Source: Buttiauxella izardii
GTDB lineage: Bacteria > Pseudomonadota > Gammaproteobacteria > Enterobacterales > Enterobacteriaceae
Length of the DNA stretch: 64,000 nt
Direction: 5' to 3'
NCBI RefSeq assembly: GCF_003601925.1
Contig: NZ_QZWH01000016.1
Location: 27,552-91,551, forward strand
A program made the position numbers and the translations under genes. Below are positions 17,807 to 29,276 of this stretch, one piece after another (within the stretch, counting starts at the first letter, position 1; the number at the start of each line of letters is the position of its first letter). The notes under the pieces are model-generated. The model was not told the origin of the DNA. It made no database searches and was given only the letters and a program-made list of their open reading frames with translations.

Positions 17807-20251
17807 TTATGCCGCTTCAATCTTGCGATGCTTTTCCGGCACCTTTACCGGCATGGTTGCCAGTTCCTCCGGCTCAAACTCATCAACGTTGATACTGCGC
17901 AGACGGCTTGCTTCCGCTTTGGTCAGAATCGCCGCTTCTTCAGCGTTGATTTTCCCTTCTGCCAGCCATTGTTTGGCCTGCTCATCAAGACGGGTAAACG
18001 ACAGGTTACGCCCGGTTTCTTTACTGATGCGCAGATGGATTGGCTCAGCAGCCATCACGTCCATCAATGCTTCTTCCAGCAGGCCAGCCGGGTTGAACTC
18101 GCTTGGTGTCAGATACTGGCCGCGCCCGATACGTGAACGGGTAGCGGATGGGATCTGCATGATCTTCGCCAGTTTGTGGTCCAGCTTGTCCGATGGAGCA
18201 TCGTAACGACGGCCCAGCGGGAAGATAACCACGCGCAACATGCCAGCCACAAACGCATTCGGGAAGTTACGCAGCAGGTCGTCAATCGCTTGCTCGGCCT
18301 GATACAGCGCATCCTGAACGCCCCAGTGAACCAACGGTAAATCCGCTTCGTTACGGCCTTCGTCGTCGTAGCGTTTCAGCACGGAAGAGGCGAGGTACAG
18401 CTGGCTTAACACATCACCCAGGCGAGCTGAAATGCGCTCGCGACGCTTGAGGCTGCCGCCCAATACCGCCATGGAAACATCTGACAGCAATGCCAGGTTG
18501 GCGCTCAGACGGTTCATGTACTGGTAGTAGCGTTTAGTCGAGTCTTTGGTCGGTGTGGCGCTGGTCAAACCGTTGGTCAGGCCAAGCCACAGGCTGCGCA
18601 TTTTGTTGCTGCCGACGTGGCCGATATGCTTGAACAGCAGCTTATCGAACGCGTTGACGTCATTGTTTTGCGCCGCATTCATCTCGTCGAGAACATACGG
18701 ATGGCAACGAATCGCACCCTGGCCGAAGATAATCATGCTGCGGGTCAGGATATTCGCCCCTTCAACAGTAATGGCGATTGGTGCGCCTTGATACGCTCGC
18801 GCCACAAAGTTGGAGTTGCCGAGCATAATGCCTTTACCGCCGAGAATATCCATCGCGTCGAGAATCGCGCGCTGGCCACGGTGGGTACAGTGGTACTTCA
18901 CGATAGCCGACAGCACCGCCGGTTTTTCACCGAGCATAATCCCGTAAGTCACCAGCGAAGCCGCCGCATCCATCACATAAGCGTTACCGGCAATACGCGC
19001 TAATGGCTCTTCAATCCCTTCCATTTTACCGATAGAAATTCTGAACTGGCGGCGAATGTGCGCATAAGCACCGGTTGCCATTGCCACAGATTTTAAACCA
19101 CCGGTAGAGTTAGACGGCAGGGTAATGCCACGGCCAACGGACAAGCATTCCACCAGCATACGCCAGCCCTGGCCGGCCATTTTCGGACCACCGATGATGT
19201 AATCAATCGGCACGAAAATATCTTTACCGCGAGTTGGGCCGTTCTGGAACGGTACGTTCAGCGGGAAGTGGCGTTTGCCAATTTCCACGCCCGGCGTGTG
19301 AGTTGGAATCAACGCACAGGTAATGCCGAGTTCTTCTTCATTGCCCAGCAGTTTATCCGGGTCAGACAGTTTGAATGCCAGGCCAAGAACGGTGGCGATT
19401 GGGGCCAGCGTAATGTAGCGCTTGTTCCAGGTCAGACGCATACCGAGAACTTGCTGACCCTGCCATTCGCCCATACACACAACGCCAGTATCGGGAATCG
19501 CGCCCGCATCGGAGCCTGCTTCAGGGCTGGTCAGTGCAAAGCATGGGATCTCTTGACCACGCGCCAGGCGTGGCAGGTAATGATCTTTCTGCTCTTCAGT
19601 ACCGTAATGTTGCAGCAATTCGCCCGGGCCTAAAGAGTTAGGCACACCGACGGTAATCGCCAGAATCCCGGAAACGCCCGACAGTTTTTGCAACACGCGA
19701 GATTGTGCATAAGCAGAGAACTCGAGGCCGCCGTACTCTTTCTTGATGATCATCGCGAAGAAGCGATGTTCTTTTAAATATGCCCACAGTTCTGGCGGCA
19801 AATCGGCCATTTCGTGAGTGATTTGGAAGTCATTTGCCAGGCGGCAAGCTTCTTCAACCGGGCCGTCAATAAAGGCTTGCTCTTCTTCAGTCAGCTTAGG
19901 CTGCGGATAGTTGTGCAGTTTTTCCCAGTCTGGTTTCCCGCGGAACAAATCGCCTTCCCACCAGGTTGTACCGGCATCGATAGCTTCTTTTTCAGTACGC
20001 GACATCGGCGGCATGACTTTACGGAAGCTGCGGAAGACTGGAGCGGAAATCAAAGATTTGCGGATTGGTGTGAAAACAAACGGCACCAGAATAATCGCCA
20101 GCGGAACCAGTACCCAGATTGACCAGATACCGGCGAAACCAAGCGCTGCCGTCCACACCAGCAAAATTGCGCTACTCAGCAGTAAATTGACCTGGTGATA
20201 GAAAAGCACACCGAGGAGAACAACGGTTGCAACGATACTCAACATTAACAT
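17807..20251 (-). CDS. fadE: Acyl-CoA dehydrogenase FadE
   Basis: This 814-residue protein catalyses the first step of aerobic fatty acid beta-oxidation, using FAD. The length equals that of E. coli FadE. It has two N-terminal hydrophobic segments, then [24 protein letters not shown], and the dehydrogenase core with [18 protein letters not shown] and [11 protein letters not shown]. The ATG at 20251 has GGGAG 8 bases upstream, so 12 upstream in-frame codons are not used. A FadR-like site lies about 25-35 bases upstream. Gene order with gmhA divergent is the E. coli order. Confidence 0.96.
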   Translation of the reverse strand: MLMLSIVATVVLLGVLFYHQVNLLLSSAILLVWTAALGFAGIWSIWVLVPLAIILVPFVFTPIRKSLISAPVFRSFRKVMPPMSRTEKEAIDAGTTWWEGDLFRGKPDWEKLHNYPQPKLTEEEQAFIDGPVEEACRLANDFQITHEMADLPPELWAYLKEHRFFAMIIKKEYGGLEFSAYAQSRVLQKLSGVSGILAITVGVPNSLGPGELLQHYGTEEQKDHYLPRLARGQEIPCFALTSPEAGSDAGAIPDTGVVCMGEWQGQQVLGMRLTWNKRYITLAPIATVLGLAFKLSDPDKLLGNEEELGITCALIPTHTPGVEIGKRHFPLNVPFQNGPTRGKDIFVPIDYIIGGPKMAGQGWRMLVECLSVGRGITLPSNSTGGLKSVAMATGAYAHIRRQFRISIGKMEGIEEPLARIAGNAYVMDAAASLVTYGIMLGEKPAVLSAIVKYHCTHRGQRAILDAMDILGGKGIMLGNSNFVARAYQGAPIAITVEGANILTRSMIIFGQGAIRCHPYVLDEMNAAQNNDVNAFDKLLFKHIGHVGSNKMRSLWLGLTNGLTSATPTKDSTKRYYQYMNRLSANLALLSDVSMAVLGGSLKRRERISARLGDVLSQLYLASSVLKRYDDEGRNEADLPLVHWGVQDALYQAEQAIDDLLRNFPNAFVAGMLRVVIFPLGRRYDAPSDKLDHKLAKIMQIPSATRSRIGRGQYLTPSEFNPAGLLEEALMDVMAAEPIHLRISKETGRNLSFTRLDEQAKQWLAEGKINAEEAAILTKAEASRLRSINVDEFEPEELATMPVKVPEKHRKIEAA

Positions 20252-20275
20252 AAGGAAAACTCCCTTGCTTGTAGG

Positions 20276-20286
20276 AGGTCTGACCA
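20276..20286. promoter_or_regulatory. FadR-like operator upstream of fadE
   Basis: The sequence AGGTCTGACCA matches the core of the FadR operator (TGGTCNGACCA) at 10 of 11 positions and lies in the fadE upstream region, where E. coli FadR also acts. Confidence 0.55.
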
Positions 20287-20464
20287 CTTGGATGTATTCG
20301 TTTTAGTTCATGTGGTTTTTTTTAGCAATATCTTCACAAAATAATTACAACTCAGCTCACATTGTTACCGCACGGAACAGCAAAAGCAGGAGGATATGGC
20401 GCTTCTCGCGCTATCCGGTAAACTGCTTGGGTTAATCAATCAAAAAATGCTGAAGGATATCCTC

Positions 20465-21046
20465 ATGTACCAGGATCTTATTCGTAACGAACTGAATGAA
20501 GCGGCAGAAACACTGGCTAACTTCCTGAAAGATGACGCTAACATTCACGCCATTCAGCGCGCAGCAGTGTTGCTGGCTGATAGCTTTAAAGCGGGTGGCA
20601 AAGTGCTTTCTTGTGGCAACGGTGGTTCACATTGCGACGCAATGCACTTTGCTGAAGAACTGACCGGGCGTTATCGCGAGAACCGTCCTGGTTACCCGGC
20701 GATTGCGATTTCTGACGTTAGCCACATCTCTTGTGTCGGCAACGATTTTGGCTACGACCACATTTTCTCTCGTTACGTTGAAGCGGTTGGCCGTGAAGGC
20801 GACGTTTTACTGGGGATCTCCACTTCTGGCAATTCCGGCAACGTGATCAAAGCGATTGAAGCGGCGCGTGCGAAAGGCATGAAAGTAATTACCCTGACCG
20901 GTAAAGACGGCGGCAAAATGGACGGTTCTGCGGATGTTGAAATTCGTGTGCCGCACTTTGGTTACGCTGACCGCATTCAGGAAATCCACATCAAAGTGAT
21001 TCATATCCTGATTCAGCTGATCGAAAAAGAGATGGTTAAGGCTTAA
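20465..21046 (+). CDS. gmhA: Sedoheptulose 7-phosphate isomerase GmhA
   Basis: This 193-residue SIS-domain protein makes D-glycero-D-manno-heptose 7-phosphate, the first step to ADP-heptose for the lipopolysaccharide inner core. It begins [17 protein letters not shown], nearly identical to E. coli GmhA, and includes [20 protein letters not shown] and the sugar-phosphate loop [11 protein letters not shown]. The ATG at 20465 has AAGGA 7 bases upstream; an upstream in-frame ATG at 20396 would add 23 residues absent from the family. It is one residue longer than E. coli GmhA at the C-terminus. Confidence 0.96.
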   Translation: MYQDLIRNELNEAAETLANFLKDDANIHAIQRAAVLLADSFKAGGKVLSCGNGGSHCDAMHFAEELTGRYRENRPGYPAIAISDVSHISCVGNDFGYDHIFSRYVEAVGREGDVLLGISTSGNSGNVIKAIEAARAKGMKVITLTGKDGGKMDGSADVEIRVPHFGYADRIQEIHIKVIHILIQLIEKEMVKA

Positions 21047-21065
21047 GTTTTGCCTGATCTTGTTC

Positions 21066-21104
21066 CCTCTCCATCAGGGAGAGGGTTAGGGTGAGGGTGA
21101 GGGT
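21066..21104 (+). repeat. G-rich intergenic repeat (copy 1)
   Basis: A CCCTCTCC-ATCA-GGGAGAGGG stem is followed by TTAGGGTGAGGGTGAGGG. The same unit recurs at 30404-30435. It lies in the short gap between gmhA and yafJ, so it could form a hairpin in the gmhA mRNA end. Confidence 0.75.
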
Positions 21105-21128
21105 AGTTAAAAGTGGTGGGAGGTTAAG

Positions 21129-21896
21129 ATGTGCGAACTGCTCGGGATGAGCGCCAATGTGCCAACAGATATTTGCTTTAGCTTTACTGGTCTGGTGCAG
21201 CGTGGCGGGGGAACGGGGCCGCATAAAGACGGCTGGGGCATTACTTTCTACGAAGGTAAAGGCTGTCGTACGTTCAAAGATCCGCAACCGAGTTTTAACT
21301 CTCCCATTGCAAAACTGGTGCAGGATTACCCGATCAAATCCTGTTCTGTGGTCGCCCATATTCGCCAGGCAAACCGCGGCAAAGTGGCGCTGGAAAATAC
21401 CCATCCTTTTACCCGCGAACTTTGGGGCCGCAACTGGACCTATGCTCATAACGGCCAGCTTAAAGGGCATCGCTCGCTGGATACCGGCCCGTTTCGCCCG
21501 ATTGGTGAAACCGACAGTGAACAGGCGTTTTGCTGGTTGCTGCATAAACTGACACAACGTTATCCACGAACGCCGAGCAATATGCAGGCGGTATTCCGTT
21601 ATATCACCGAACTTGCAGTGCAATTGCGTGAAAAAGGCGTGTTCAACATGTTGTTGTCAGATGGGCGCTACGTGATGGCGTTTTGTTCCACAAACTTATA
21701 CTGGATTACCCGACGGGCACCGTTTGGTGTGGCAAAATTATTGGATCAGGATGTGGAAATTGATTTTCAGGAAGAGACCACACTCAACGATGTGGTCACT
21801 GTTATCGCGACTCAGCCTCTGACAGGGAACGAAACCTGGCACAAGATTGCGCCAGGCGAGTCGGAATTATTTTGTCTCGGGGAGCGCGTAGTTTGA
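21129..21896 (+). CDS. yafJ: Class II glutamine amidotransferase YafJ
   Basis: This 255-residue protein has the class II (Ntn) glutamine amidotransferase fold: the N-terminal nucleophile Cys2 in [17 protein letters not shown] near residue 75, [11 protein letters not shown] near 105 and ETDSEQAF near 130. The acceptor substrate is not known. It keeps its E. coli position between gmhA and yafK. Its last 30 bases overlap the convergent yafK gene. The start has GGAGG upstream. Confidence 0.94.
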   Translation: MCELLGMSANVPTDICFSFTGLVQRGGGTGPHKDGWGITFYEGKGCRTFKDPQPSFNSPIAKLVQDYPIKSCSVVAHIRQANRGKVALENTHPFTRELWGRNWTYAHNGQLKGHRSLDTGPFRPIGETDSEQAFCWLLHKLTQRYPRTPSNMQAVFRYITELAVQLREKGVFNMLLSDGRYVMAFCSTNLYWITRRAPFGVAKLLDQDVEIDFQEETTLNDVVTVIATQPLTGNETWHKIAPGESELFCLGERVV

Positions 21897-22604
21897 TGCC
21901 AACTGCGGTTGCGTCGAAGGCGTAACCGGCTTGCTAACCACGTAATTACCACTTACAACAGAAACGCCCGGCGGCTGATGATTCGCCGTAAAGTAGTCAT
22001 AACCCGGTTTTAGCTGTTTCCAGAAGTCGATGTAATAAGAATATTTGTGGCGCTGCATGTTGGCATCAGTCATGCGGAACGGATAGATGCTGACCTGCAC
22101 GCTTGGCTGGCCGAAGACTAATGCGCCGGTCACAAACTGGAAAATCTCATCAATGTTGGTGTCGGTCATGGCATAGCAGCCAACGGACACACAAGCACCG
22201 TGAATCATCAGATATTGACCCTGATAACCATGCTGGCGATCAAATTCGTTCGGGAAGCCGATATTAATGGCTTTATAGAAACGGCTATCAGGTTTTAACT
22301 GACTGCGACTCACGTTATAAAAACCTTCAGGACTTTTAAAATCACCCTGACGCTGTTTTGGACCTAATCCACCGGAATAGTTACAGATGCTATAGCTGTC
22401 GAGCAACTGGAACTTCTCGCCCATTTTTACGTATAGCTCTAGCGTGCGCTCTTCCTTAAATATTTGAATATAAACAGGAGAGCCCATGAGTTGTTGCTTG
22501 AATTCTTTGCTGACAGGCGTGTTTGACGAGTTGCTGCTTAACAAGCTGGCAAACGACAAGCACGGCATCAAAAGCATCGCAATAACGAGTGCGATCTTAC
22601 GCAT
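21867..22604 (-). CDS. yafK: L,D-transpeptidase-fold protein YafK (DpaA-type)
   Basis: This 245-residue exported protein has an N-terminal signal peptide ([20 protein letters not shown]) and a YkuD domain with the catalytic signature [13 protein letters not shown] (His and Cys) near residues 134-146. In E. coli the YafK/DpaA enzyme is reported to detach Braun lipoprotein from peptidoglycan, working in the periplasm. It is convergent with yafJ and overlaps it by 30 bases. Length matches E. coli (246). Confidence 0.93.
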   Translation of the reverse strand: MRKIALVIAMLLMPCLSFASLLSSNSSNTPVSKEFKQQLMGSPVYIQIFKEERTLELYVKMGEKFQLLDSYSICNYSGGLGPKQRQGDFKSPEGFYNVSRSQLKPDSRFYKAINIGFPNEFDRQHGYQGQYLMIHGACVSVGCYAMTDTNIDEIFQFVTGALVFGQPSVQVSIYPFRMTDANMQRHKYSYYIDFWKQLKPGYDYFTANHQPPGVSVVSGNYVVSKPVTPSTQPQLASNYALPETK

Positions 22605-23090
22605 ACTGCTTTATTCCTTGATAAAACTTATACCGAATGCCAGGACGGCAAAATGGAGACCTGAAATCAGATTACTCTGGATTAGGAGCGCTCACATTAG
22701 CATCGTTATGATTTTTCGCAACCCCAAAACAGGGCGTGCGAAGTTATAAAATTGGACTTTATAGAATACTTCTGGAAAGGGAAAGTATTAGCTTTTTGCG
22801 TAACAGCTCGCATAGCTGCATATCTGTATGTTGTTTTGTGCCCCTTCCGGGCGCTAATGATGCTAAAATCCCGCCGAATGTTGACCTGCGGATATGAACG
22901 GAAACTATCCATAAGTCAGTTGTACCGGCTTTCCGGGCGACTTATACCTCCCTCTCGCAATAGTGAATGGATGCGTTTCCTTTTTTTTCTGCCTTATGTG
23001 TCGCATCGGTTGAACGTTAATTCAACCCATCCGTTGTCGGCTACAGTTTTTTGTCGGTATGTTTAAGCCAATTTTAAACGTGATAACCTT
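22605..23090. other. Intergenic region upstream of nqrA
   Basis: This 486-base gap separates divergent yafK and nqrA and must contain both promoters. Short open frames here (for example 22752-23066) lack ribosome-binding sites and show no family pattern. A TTCGCA/TGCGAA inverted repeat lies at 22715-22742. In E. coli this place is occupied by dinJ-yafQ and other genes, which are absent here. Confidence 0.55.
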
Positions 23091-24434
23091 ATGATAAAAA
23101 TCAAAAAAGGTCTGGATTTGCCTATTGCCGGTTTGCCGGAACAGCAAATCCATGACGGCCCAGCGATACCTTTCGTGGCCCTGCTCGGTGAAGAGTATGT
23201 CGGCATGCGTCCTTCTATGCTGGTGCAGGAAGGCGACAAGGTATTGAAAGGTCAGCCTCTCTTCGAAGATAAAAAGAACCCTGGCGTGCTGTTTACCGCT
23301 CCTGCGTGTGGAACGGTGACTGCGATTAATCGCGGTGAACGTCGCGTGCTGCAATCTCTGGTTATTGAAGTTCAAGGCGACGAGCAGGTTGTTTTTGAAC
23401 GCTTTGCTCCAGAAACCCTTGCCAAACTGCCGCGTGAAACCGTTCAGGCACATTTATTGTCCTCCGGTTTGTGGACTGCGTTGCGCACTCGTCCATTTAG
23501 CAAAACACCACCACCAGCCAGCGTTCCTGCGGCCATTTTTGTCACGGCGATAGATACCAATCCGCTGGCGGCTGACCCACAACCTATTATTCGTGCGCAT
23601 CGCGAAATGTTTGATGCGGGCTTAACCGTGCTTTCACGCCTGACCGATGGCAAAGTCCATGTCTGCCAGGCGGGCGGCGGCAAACTGGGTGGTCATTCTG
23701 CTGGGCAGGTCACTTTTAATGAATTTGCAGGCCCACATCCTGCCGGGTTAGTGGGTACACACATTCACTTCCTCGAACCGGTCAGCCTGCAAAAATCGGT
23801 CTGGCACCTGAATTACCAGGATGTTATCGCCATCGGCAAACTGTTCGTTGAAGGCGAGTTGTGGACCGAACGCGTTATTGCGCTCGCTGGGCCGCAGGTT
23901 ATAAAGCCACGCCTGATTCGCACTCGTTTGGGGGCTTCAATAGAAGTTCTGACAGCAGGTGAACTGGCAGAAGGTGAAAACCGTGTGGTTTCCGGTTCTG
24001 TGCTGAGCGGAACGATCGCAGCAGGCCCTCGTGCCTGGCTGGGGCGTTTCCATCTGCAAGTTACCGTTCTGAAAGAAGGCCGTGAAAAAGAGTTGTTTGG
24101 CTGGGTGATGCCGGGGGCCGATAAATATTCGATTACCCGCACGACCATCGGCCACTTCCTGAAGCGCAAACTCTTTAGCTTCTCAACAGACACGAATGGC
24201 GGTGAACGTTCAATGGTGCCCATTGGCAACTATGAACGCGTGATGCCACTGGATATTCTGCCGACGATGCTGTTGCGTGATTTGTTGGCGGGCGATACCG
24301 ACAGCGCGCAGGCGTTGGGGTGTCTTGAGCTGGATGAAGAAGATTTGGCGCTTTGTACCTATGTGTGTCCGGGGAAATACGAGTACGGCCCGGTTCTACG
24401 CGAGGTCTTAACCCGCATCGAGCAGGAAGGATAA
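23091..24434 (+). CDS. nqrA: Na+-translocating NADH:quinone oxidoreductase subunit A
   Basis: This 447-residue protein is NqrA, the peripheral subunit of the Na+-NQR complex on the inner membrane. It begins [18 protein letters not shown] and contains GTHIHFLEP and the family's C-terminal [23 protein letters not shown]. First gene of the nqrABCDEF-nqrM operon, 3 bases before nqrB. The complex pumps Na+ while passing electrons from NADH to ubiquinone. Length is normal. The ribosome-binding site is weak. Confidence 0.96.
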   Translation: MIKIKKGLDLPIAGLPEQQIHDGPAIPFVALLGEEYVGMRPSMLVQEGDKVLKGQPLFEDKKNPGVLFTAPACGTVTAINRGERRVLQSLVIEVQGDEQVVFERFAPETLAKLPRETVQAHLLSSGLWTALRTRPFSKTPPPASVPAAIFVTAIDTNPLAADPQPIIRAHREMFDAGLTVLSRLTDGKVHVCQAGGGKLGGHSAGQVTFNEFAGPHPAGLVGTHIHFLEPVSLQKSVWHLNYQDVIAIGKLFVEGELWTERVIALAGPQVIKPRLIRTRLGASIEVLTAGELAEGENRVVSGSVLSGTIAAGPRAWLGRFHLQVTVLKEGREKELFGWVMPGADKYSITRTTIGHFLKRKLFSFSTDTNGGERSMVPIGNYERVMPLDILPTMLLRDLLAGDTDSAQALGCLELDEEDLALCTYVCPGKYEYGPVLREVLTRIEQEG

Positions 24435-24437
24435 GTC

Positions 24438-25676
24438 ATGGGCTTGAAGCATTTATTTGAAAAACTAGAGCCGCACTTCACGCAAGGCGGAAAGCTAGAA
24501 AAGTACTACCCGCTCTTTGAAGCGACGGCGACACTGTTTTATACGCCAGGCATTGTCACGCCTGGCGCTTCACACGTTCGTGATGCTATCGATCTGAAAC
24601 GCATGATGATCCTGGTGTGGTTCGCCGTGTTCCCGGCGATGTTCTGGGGCATGTACAACGTCGGCCTACAAACCATTCCTGCACTGAACAAAATGTACGG
24701 TGCGGAGCAACTCCAGCAGGTGATTTCATCTGACTGGCATTATGTGGTCGCGCAGTGGCTGGGGGTGAACTTCACGCCTGATGCTGGCTGGCTAAGCATG
24801 ATGACGCTGGGCGCGGTCTTCTTCCTGCCAATTTACGCCACGGTATTCCTGGTGGGCGGGTTCTGGGAAGTGTTGTTTGCCATCATCCGCAAACACGAAG
24901 TTAACGAAGGCTTCTTCGTCACCTCCATCCTGTTTGCTCTGGTGGTTCCACCCACTTTGCCTCTCTGGCAAGCCGCGCTCGGTATCAGTTTTGGCGTGGT
25001 GATTGCGAAAGAGATCTTCGGTGGGACAGGGCGTAACTTCCTCAACCCGGCACTGGCGGGGCGTGCGTTCCTGTTCTTCGCTTACCCTGCGCAAATCTCC
25101 GGTGATTTGGTATGGACGGCGGCGGATGGTTTCTCCGGCGCGACCCCACTTTCACAGTGGTCACATGGCGGCGGTGAAGCGCTGGTTAATGTTGTCTCTG
25201 GCCAGCCTGTCACCTGGATGGATGCTTTCCTCGGTAACATTCCGGGTTCCATTGGTGAAGTCTCGACCCTGATGATCCTGATTGGTGGCGCGATTATCCT
25301 GTTCGGTCGCGTGGCTTCCTGGCGCATTGTCGCAGGCGTCTTGCTCGGCATGATTGCCACCGCAACCCTGTTTAATTTCATTGGTTCTGATACCAATCCT
25401 CTATTCGCTATGCCGTGGTACTGGCATCTGGTGCTGGGTGGTTTTGCCTTCGGCATGATGTTCATGGCGACTGACCCGGTTTCCGCCTCATTTACTAGCA
25501 AAGGTAAATGGTGGTACGGCGCGCTTATCGGTGTGATGTGTGTGTTGATTCGTGTAGTAAACCCGGCCTATCCAGAAGGGATGATGCTGGCGATTCTGTT
25601 CGCCAACCTCTTTGCACCGCTGTTCGATTACCTGGTGGTGCAAGCCAATATCAAGCGGAGGAAGTCGCGTGGCTGA
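24438..25676 (+). CDS. nqrB: Na+-NQR subunit B
   Basis: This 412-residue integral membrane protein has about 10 hydrophobic segments. It carries the covalent FMN site Thr236 in the SGAT motif ([10 protein letters not shown]), at the same residue number as in Vibrio cholerae NqrB. It also binds riboflavin and forms part of the Na+ channel. It starts after an AAGGAT site next to the nqrA stop and overlaps the start of nqrC. Confidence 0.96.
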   Translation: MGLKHLFEKLEPHFTQGGKLEKYYPLFEATATLFYTPGIVTPGASHVRDAIDLKRMMILVWFAVFPAMFWGMYNVGLQTIPALNKMYGAEQLQQVISSDWHYVVAQWLGVNFTPDAGWLSMMTLGAVFFLPIYATVFLVGGFWEVLFAIIRKHEVNEGFFVTSILFALVVPPTLPLWQAALGISFGVVIAKEIFGGTGRNFLNPALAGRAFLFFAYPAQISGDLVWTAADGFSGATPLSQWSHGGGEALVNVVSGQPVTWMDAFLGNIPGSIGEVSTLMILIGGAIILFGRVASWRIVAGVLLGMIATATLFNFIGSDTNPLFAMPWYWHLVLGGFAFGMMFMATDPVSASFTSKGKWWYGALIGVMCVLIRVVNPAYPEGMMLAILFANLFAPLFDYLVVQANIKRRKSRG

Positions 25677-26463
25677 AGTAAAAAGTAACGATAGCATTGG
25701 CAGAACACTGCTGGTGGTGCTGGTGCTTTGCCTGGTCTGTTCCGTGGTGGTTGCAGGCTCTGCTGTTGGTTTGAAGTCGCGCCAGCAGGAACAAAAAGCA
25801 CTGGATAAACAGCGTAATATTCTGGACGTAGCAGGTCTTGCCACGCCGAAGATGAGCGGTGAGGAAGTGAAATCTACTTTTGAATCCCGTATTACGCCGC
25901 GTCTTTTAGATTTGAAATCTGGCGAAATGCTAGATAAAGACCCAGCAAAATTTGATCAAGCCGCTGCACTGCGGGACCCGCAGCAAAGTGTTGAACTGGC
26001 TTCTAACGATGACCGCGCCGGAATCAAACGCCGCAGCAACATCGTGGAAATCTATCTGGTGCGTAACGAGCAAAACCAGGTCCAGGAAGTTGTCTTGCCG
26101 GTGTATGGCAAGGGCTTGTGGTCAATGATGAACGCTTTTGTCTCCTTGCAGACTGATGGTCGCACTGTAAAAGGCATCACTTACTACGATCAGGGTGAAA
26201 CACCGGGTCTGGGGGGTGAAATTGAAAACCCAACCTGGCGGGCGAAGTGGATCGGCAAGAAATTGCTTGATGACAACGGCCAACCCGCACTGCGCGTTGT
26301 AAAAGGCGGGGCGCGTCAGGGTGATGAATATGGGGTCGACGGTTTGTCTGGCGCAACGCTGACGGCAAACGGAGTACAACACACTTTTGATTTCTGGATG
26401 GGCGAACTTGGGTTTGGCCCGTTCCTGAAACAAGTTCGTGAAGGAGCGCTCAACAATGGCTGA
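25669..26463 (+). CDS. nqrC: Na+-NQR subunit C
   Basis: This 264-residue protein has one N-terminal transmembrane segment (about residues 11-31) and a periplasmic FMN-binding domain. The flavin is attached to Thr230 in the motif [10 protein letters not shown] chose the GTG start at 25669, which overlaps the nqrB end by 8 bases and has GGAGG 7 bases upstream, giving [17 protein letters not shown]. An in-frame ATG 19 codons further up lies well inside nqrB and gives a poor N-terminus. Confidence 0.94.
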   Translation: MAEVKSNDSIGRTLLVVLVLCLVCSVVVAGSAVGLKSRQQEQKALDKQRNILDVAGLATPKMSGEEVKSTFESRITPRLLDLKSGEMLDKDPAKFDQAAALRDPQQSVELASNDDRAGIKRRSNIVEIYLVRNEQNQVQEVVLPVYGKGLWSMMNAFVSLQTDGRTVKGITYYDQGETPGLGGEIENPTWRAKWIGKKLLDDNGQPALRVVKGGARQGDEYGVDGLSGATLTANGVQHTFDFWMGELGFGPFLKQVREGALNNG

Positions 26464-27094
26464 TATTTCAGACATGAAAGAGGTCAAACGGGTTCTGGTG
26501 AGTCCGCTGGTGGACAACAACCCGATTGCCTTGCAAATACTCGGCGTTTGTTCGGCGCTAGCGGTGACCACGAAACTGGAAACCGCGTTTGTTATGACGA
26601 TAGCGGTAACGGTGGTGACGGCGTTCTCAAGCATGTTCATCTCAATGATTCGTAACCTGATTCCAAACAGTGTCCGCATCATCGTGCAGATGGCAATCAT
26701 TGCTTCACTGGTAATCGTCGTGGATCAGATTCTGCGTGCTTATGCTTACGAGATTTCCAAACAGCTCTCCGTATTCGTCGGCTTGATCATCACCAACTGT
26801 ATTGTGATGGGGCGCGCCGAAGCCTACGCCATGAAGTCACCGCCGCTGGCGAGCTTTATGGATGGCATCGGTAACGGCTTGGGTTATGGCGTGATTCTGT
26901 TGCTGGTTGGCTTCCTGCGTGAACTCATCGGCAGTGGCAAACTCTTTGGTATCACGGTGCTGGAAACTGTTCAGAACGGTGGCTGGTATCAGCCAAACGG
27001 TATGTTCCTGTTAGCGCCGAGTGCGTTCTTTATTATCGGCCTGCTGATTTGGGCCCTGCGCACGCTGAAGCCTGCGCAACAGGAAAAGGACTAA
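26456..27094 (+). CDS. nqrD: Na+-NQR subunit D
   Basis: This 212-residue protein has six hydrophobic segments. Cys32 (LGVCSAL) and the cysteine in ITNCIVMGR are the expected ligands of the intramembrane iron centre shared with NqrE. It starts [21 protein letters not shown] and overlaps the end of nqrC by 8 bases. The start at 26456 has GGAG 9 bases upstream. Confidence 0.95.
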   Translation: MADISDMKEVKRVLVSPLVDNNPIALQILGVCSALAVTTKLETAFVMTIAVTVVTAFSSMFISMIRNLIPNSVRIIVQMAIIASLVIVVDQILRAYAYEISKQLSVFVGLIITNCIVMGRAEAYAMKSPPLASFMDGIGNGLGYGVILLLVGFLRELIGSGKLFGITVLETVQNGGWYQPNGMFLLAPSAFFIIGLLIWALRTLKPAQQEKD

Positions 27095-27100
27095 CTGACT

Positions 27101-27697
27101 ATGGAACATATGATTAGTCTGTTTGTGCGTGCTGTGTTTATTGAAAACATGGCGCTCGCGTTCTTCCTTGGCATGTGTACCTTCCTTGCCGTTTCCAAAA
27201 AGGTTTCCACGGCATTTGGTTTGGGTGTCGCGGTGACGGTCGTTTTGGGAATCGCAGTGCCTGCGAACAACCTGGTTTATAACCTGGTTCTGCGTGACGG
27301 CGCGCTGGTTGAAGGTGTCGATCTCAGCTTCCTTAACTTCATCACCTTTATTGGTGTGATTGCCGCGCTGGTGCAGATCCTTGAAATGATCCTCGATCGT
27401 TTCTTCACGGCTCTCTATAACGCGCTGGGGATCTTCCTGCCGCTTATCACCGTTAACTGCGCCATCTTCGGTGGCGTGTCGTTTATGGTGCAGCGTGATT
27501 ACAGCTTCGGTGAATCTATCGTTTACGGTGTCGGTTCCGGTGTGGGCTGGATGCTGGCGATTGTCGCAATGGCCGGTATTCGCGAAAAAATGAAGTATGC
27601 CAATGTGCCCGCAGGATTGCGTGGCTTAGGAATTACCTTTATCACCACTGGATTAATGGCGCTGGGCTTTATGTCATTCTCCGGTGTGCAGCTATAA
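27101..27697 (+). CDS. nqrE: Na+-NQR subunit E
   Basis: This 198-residue membrane protein is homologous to NqrD in an inverted topology. Cys26 (LGMCTF) and the cysteine of TVNCAIFGG supply the other iron-centre ligands. It begins [26 protein letters not shown], standard for NqrE, 6 bases after the nqrD stop. Confidence 0.95.
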   Translation: MEHMISLFVRAVFIENMALAFFLGMCTFLAVSKKVSTAFGLGVAVTVVLGIAVPANNLVYNLVLRDGALVEGVDLSFLNFITFIGVIAALVQILEMILDRFFTALYNALGIFLPLITVNCAIFGGVSFMVQRDYSFGESIVYGVGSGVGWMLAIVAMAGIREKMKYANVPAGLRGLGITFITTGLMALGFMSFSGVQL

Positions 27698-27709
27698 GGG
27701 CGAAAACGT

Positions 27710-28933
27710 ATGGAAATTATTCTTGGCGTGGTGATGTTCACGCTAATTGTTTTGGCACTGGCGCTGATGATTCTGTTTGCCAAGTCAAAGCTTGTTAACT
27801 CCGGCGATGTGCTGATTGAGATTAACAACGAAGCCGACAAACAGTTCCATGCTCCGGCTGGTGACAAACTGCTTAACACGCTTTCAAATCAAGGGATTTT
27901 CATCTCTTCGGCTTGTGGCGGTGGTGGTTCGTGCGGGCAATGCCGCGTGACCATTAAAGAAGGTGGTGGCGATATTCTGCCGACCGAACTTTCGCACATC
28001 ACTAAGCGTGAAGCGAAAGAGGGTTGCCGTCTTGCGTGTCAGGTGGCTGTGAAGCAGGACATGAAAATTGAGCTGCCGGAAGAAATTTTCGGCGTGAAAA
28101 AATGGGAATGCGAAGTTATCTCTAACGATAACAAAGCGACTTTCATCAAAGAGCTCAAGCTGCGAATTCCTGACGGCGAAGTGGTTCCGTTCCGTGCCGG
28201 TGGTTATATCCAGATTGAAAGCCCGCCTCACGAAGTTAACTATCAAGACTTCGACGTGCCACAGGAATACCGTAGTGACTGGGATAAGTTCAACCTTTTC
28301 CGCTTCAAATCAGTGGTGAAAGAGCCGTGTGTTCGTGCTTACTCCATGGCGAACTATCCGGATGAAGCAGGCATCATCATGTTGAACGTGCGTATCGCGA
28401 CGCCACCGCCGAATGTGCCAGACGCTCCTCCGGGGATTATGTCTTCATACATCTGGTCGCTGAAAGCAGGCGATAAAGTGACAATTTCCGGGCCGTTTGG
28501 TGAGTTCTTCGCTAAAGAAACGGAAGCTGAAATGGTGTTTATTGGCGGTGGTGCCGGTATGGCGCCAATGCGTTCGCACATCTTTGACCAGCTCAAACGC
28601 CTGCATAGCACTCGCAAAATCAGCTTCTGGTATGGCGCTCGTTCTCTGCGTGAAATGTTCTACGAAGATGAGTTTGAAAAGCTGGCGCAGGAAAATCCGA
28701 ACTTTACCTTCAATGTGGCGCTTTCTGATCCACAGCCAGAAGATAACTGGACGGGCTACACGGGCTTCATTCACAACGTATTGCTGGAAAACTATCTGCG
28801 TAGCCATCCGGCCCCAGAAGATTGTGAATTCTATATGTGTGGGCCGCCAATGATGAACGCTGCGGTGATCAAAATGCTCAAAGACCTGGGCGTTGAGGAT
28901 GAAAACATCATGCTCGATGACTTCGGCGGCTGA
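27710..28933 (+). CDS. nqrF: Na+-NQR subunit F (NADH dehydrogenase)
   Basis: This 407-residue protein takes electrons from NADH. It has one N-terminal transmembrane segment, a [2Fe-2S] ferredoxin domain ([11 protein letters not shown] near residue 70, with GCRLAC supplying the last ligand), an FAD domain (RAYSMANYP near 208) and an NADH domain ([12 protein letters not shown] near 280, closing MLDDFGG). It lies 12 bases after nqrE. In many bacteria apbE follows directly, but here nqrM follows. Confidence 0.96.
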   Translation: MEIILGVVMFTLIVLALALMILFAKSKLVNSGDVLIEINNEADKQFHAPAGDKLLNTLSNQGIFISSACGGGGSCGQCRVTIKEGGGDILPTELSHITKREAKEGCRLACQVAVKQDMKIELPEEIFGVKKWECEVISNDNKATFIKELKLRIPDGEVVPFRAGGYIQIESPPHEVNYQDFDVPQEYRSDWDKFNLFRFKSVVKEPCVRAYSMANYPDEAGIIMLNVRIATPPPNVPDAPPGIMSSYIWSLKAGDKVTISGPFGEFFAKETEAEMVFIGGGAGMAPMRSHIFDQLKRLHSTRKISFWYGARSLREMFYEDEFEKLAQENPNFTFNVALSDPQPEDNWTGYTGFIHNVLLENYLRSHPAPEDCEFYMCGPPMMNAAVIKMLKDLGVEDENIMLDDFGG

Positions 28934-28944
28934 CGGGAGCCAAT

Positions 28945-29169
28945 ATGCTGACAGTATTTTTAGCCACCTTCGCCATTTTTATTCTGGTGATATTCGGTAT
29001 GTCGCTCGGCGTTATCGTGAAGCGCAAAACGCTTCAGGGTAGCTGCGGTGGTATTGCCGCGCTTGGCATGGAGAAAGTTTGCAATTGCCCTGAACCTTGC
29101 GATGCGCGTAAGAAACGAATCGCGAGAGCGGAGCGGCAGGCGAAACTTCAGCAAAACCGTATCCTATAA
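28945..29169 (+). CDS. nqrM: Na+-NQR maturation protein NqrM
   Basis: This 74-residue protein has one transmembrane helix and a cysteine-rich tail: GSCGGIAALGMEKVCNC with a further EPCDARK. NqrM (formerly DUF539) is needed to put the iron centre into NqrD/NqrE. It is the last gene of the operon, 11 bases after nqrF, and is followed by a terminator. Confidence 0.93.
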   Translation: MLTVFLATFAIFILVIFGMSLGVIVKRKTLQGSCGGIAALGMEKVCNCPEPCDARKKRIARAERQAKLQQNRIL

Positions 29170-29178
29170 GCCCCTCAA

Positions 29179-29207
29179 AACCTCTCGCCGATGCGGGAGG
29201 TTTTCTT
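29179..29207 (+). terminator. Terminator of the nqr operon
   Basis: A stem of AACCTCTCGC against GCGGGAGGTT (one mismatch pair) with a CGAT loop, ending in TTTTCTTTCT, 9 bases after the nqrM stop. Confidence 0.85.
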
Positions 29208-29235
29208 TCTCACTGACTTTCCTTAATCTCAGCTT

Positions 29236-29255
29236 AACTGTATACTTATCCAGTA
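29236..29255. promoter_or_regulatory. LexA (SOS) box of dinB
   Basis: The sequence is AACTGTATACTTATCCAGTA: CTG, ten bases, CAG, with TATA in the expected place. It lies 21 bases before the dinB start, so dinB is SOS-controlled as in E. coli. Confidence 0.9.
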
Positions 29256-29276
29256 TTAACACTGGTGCGAAAAAGT

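Noticed and set aside
22752..23066. Open frame of 104 codons upstream of nqrA
   Set aside because: Composition is unlike a protein, no ribosome-binding site, and it covers the expected nqr promoter.
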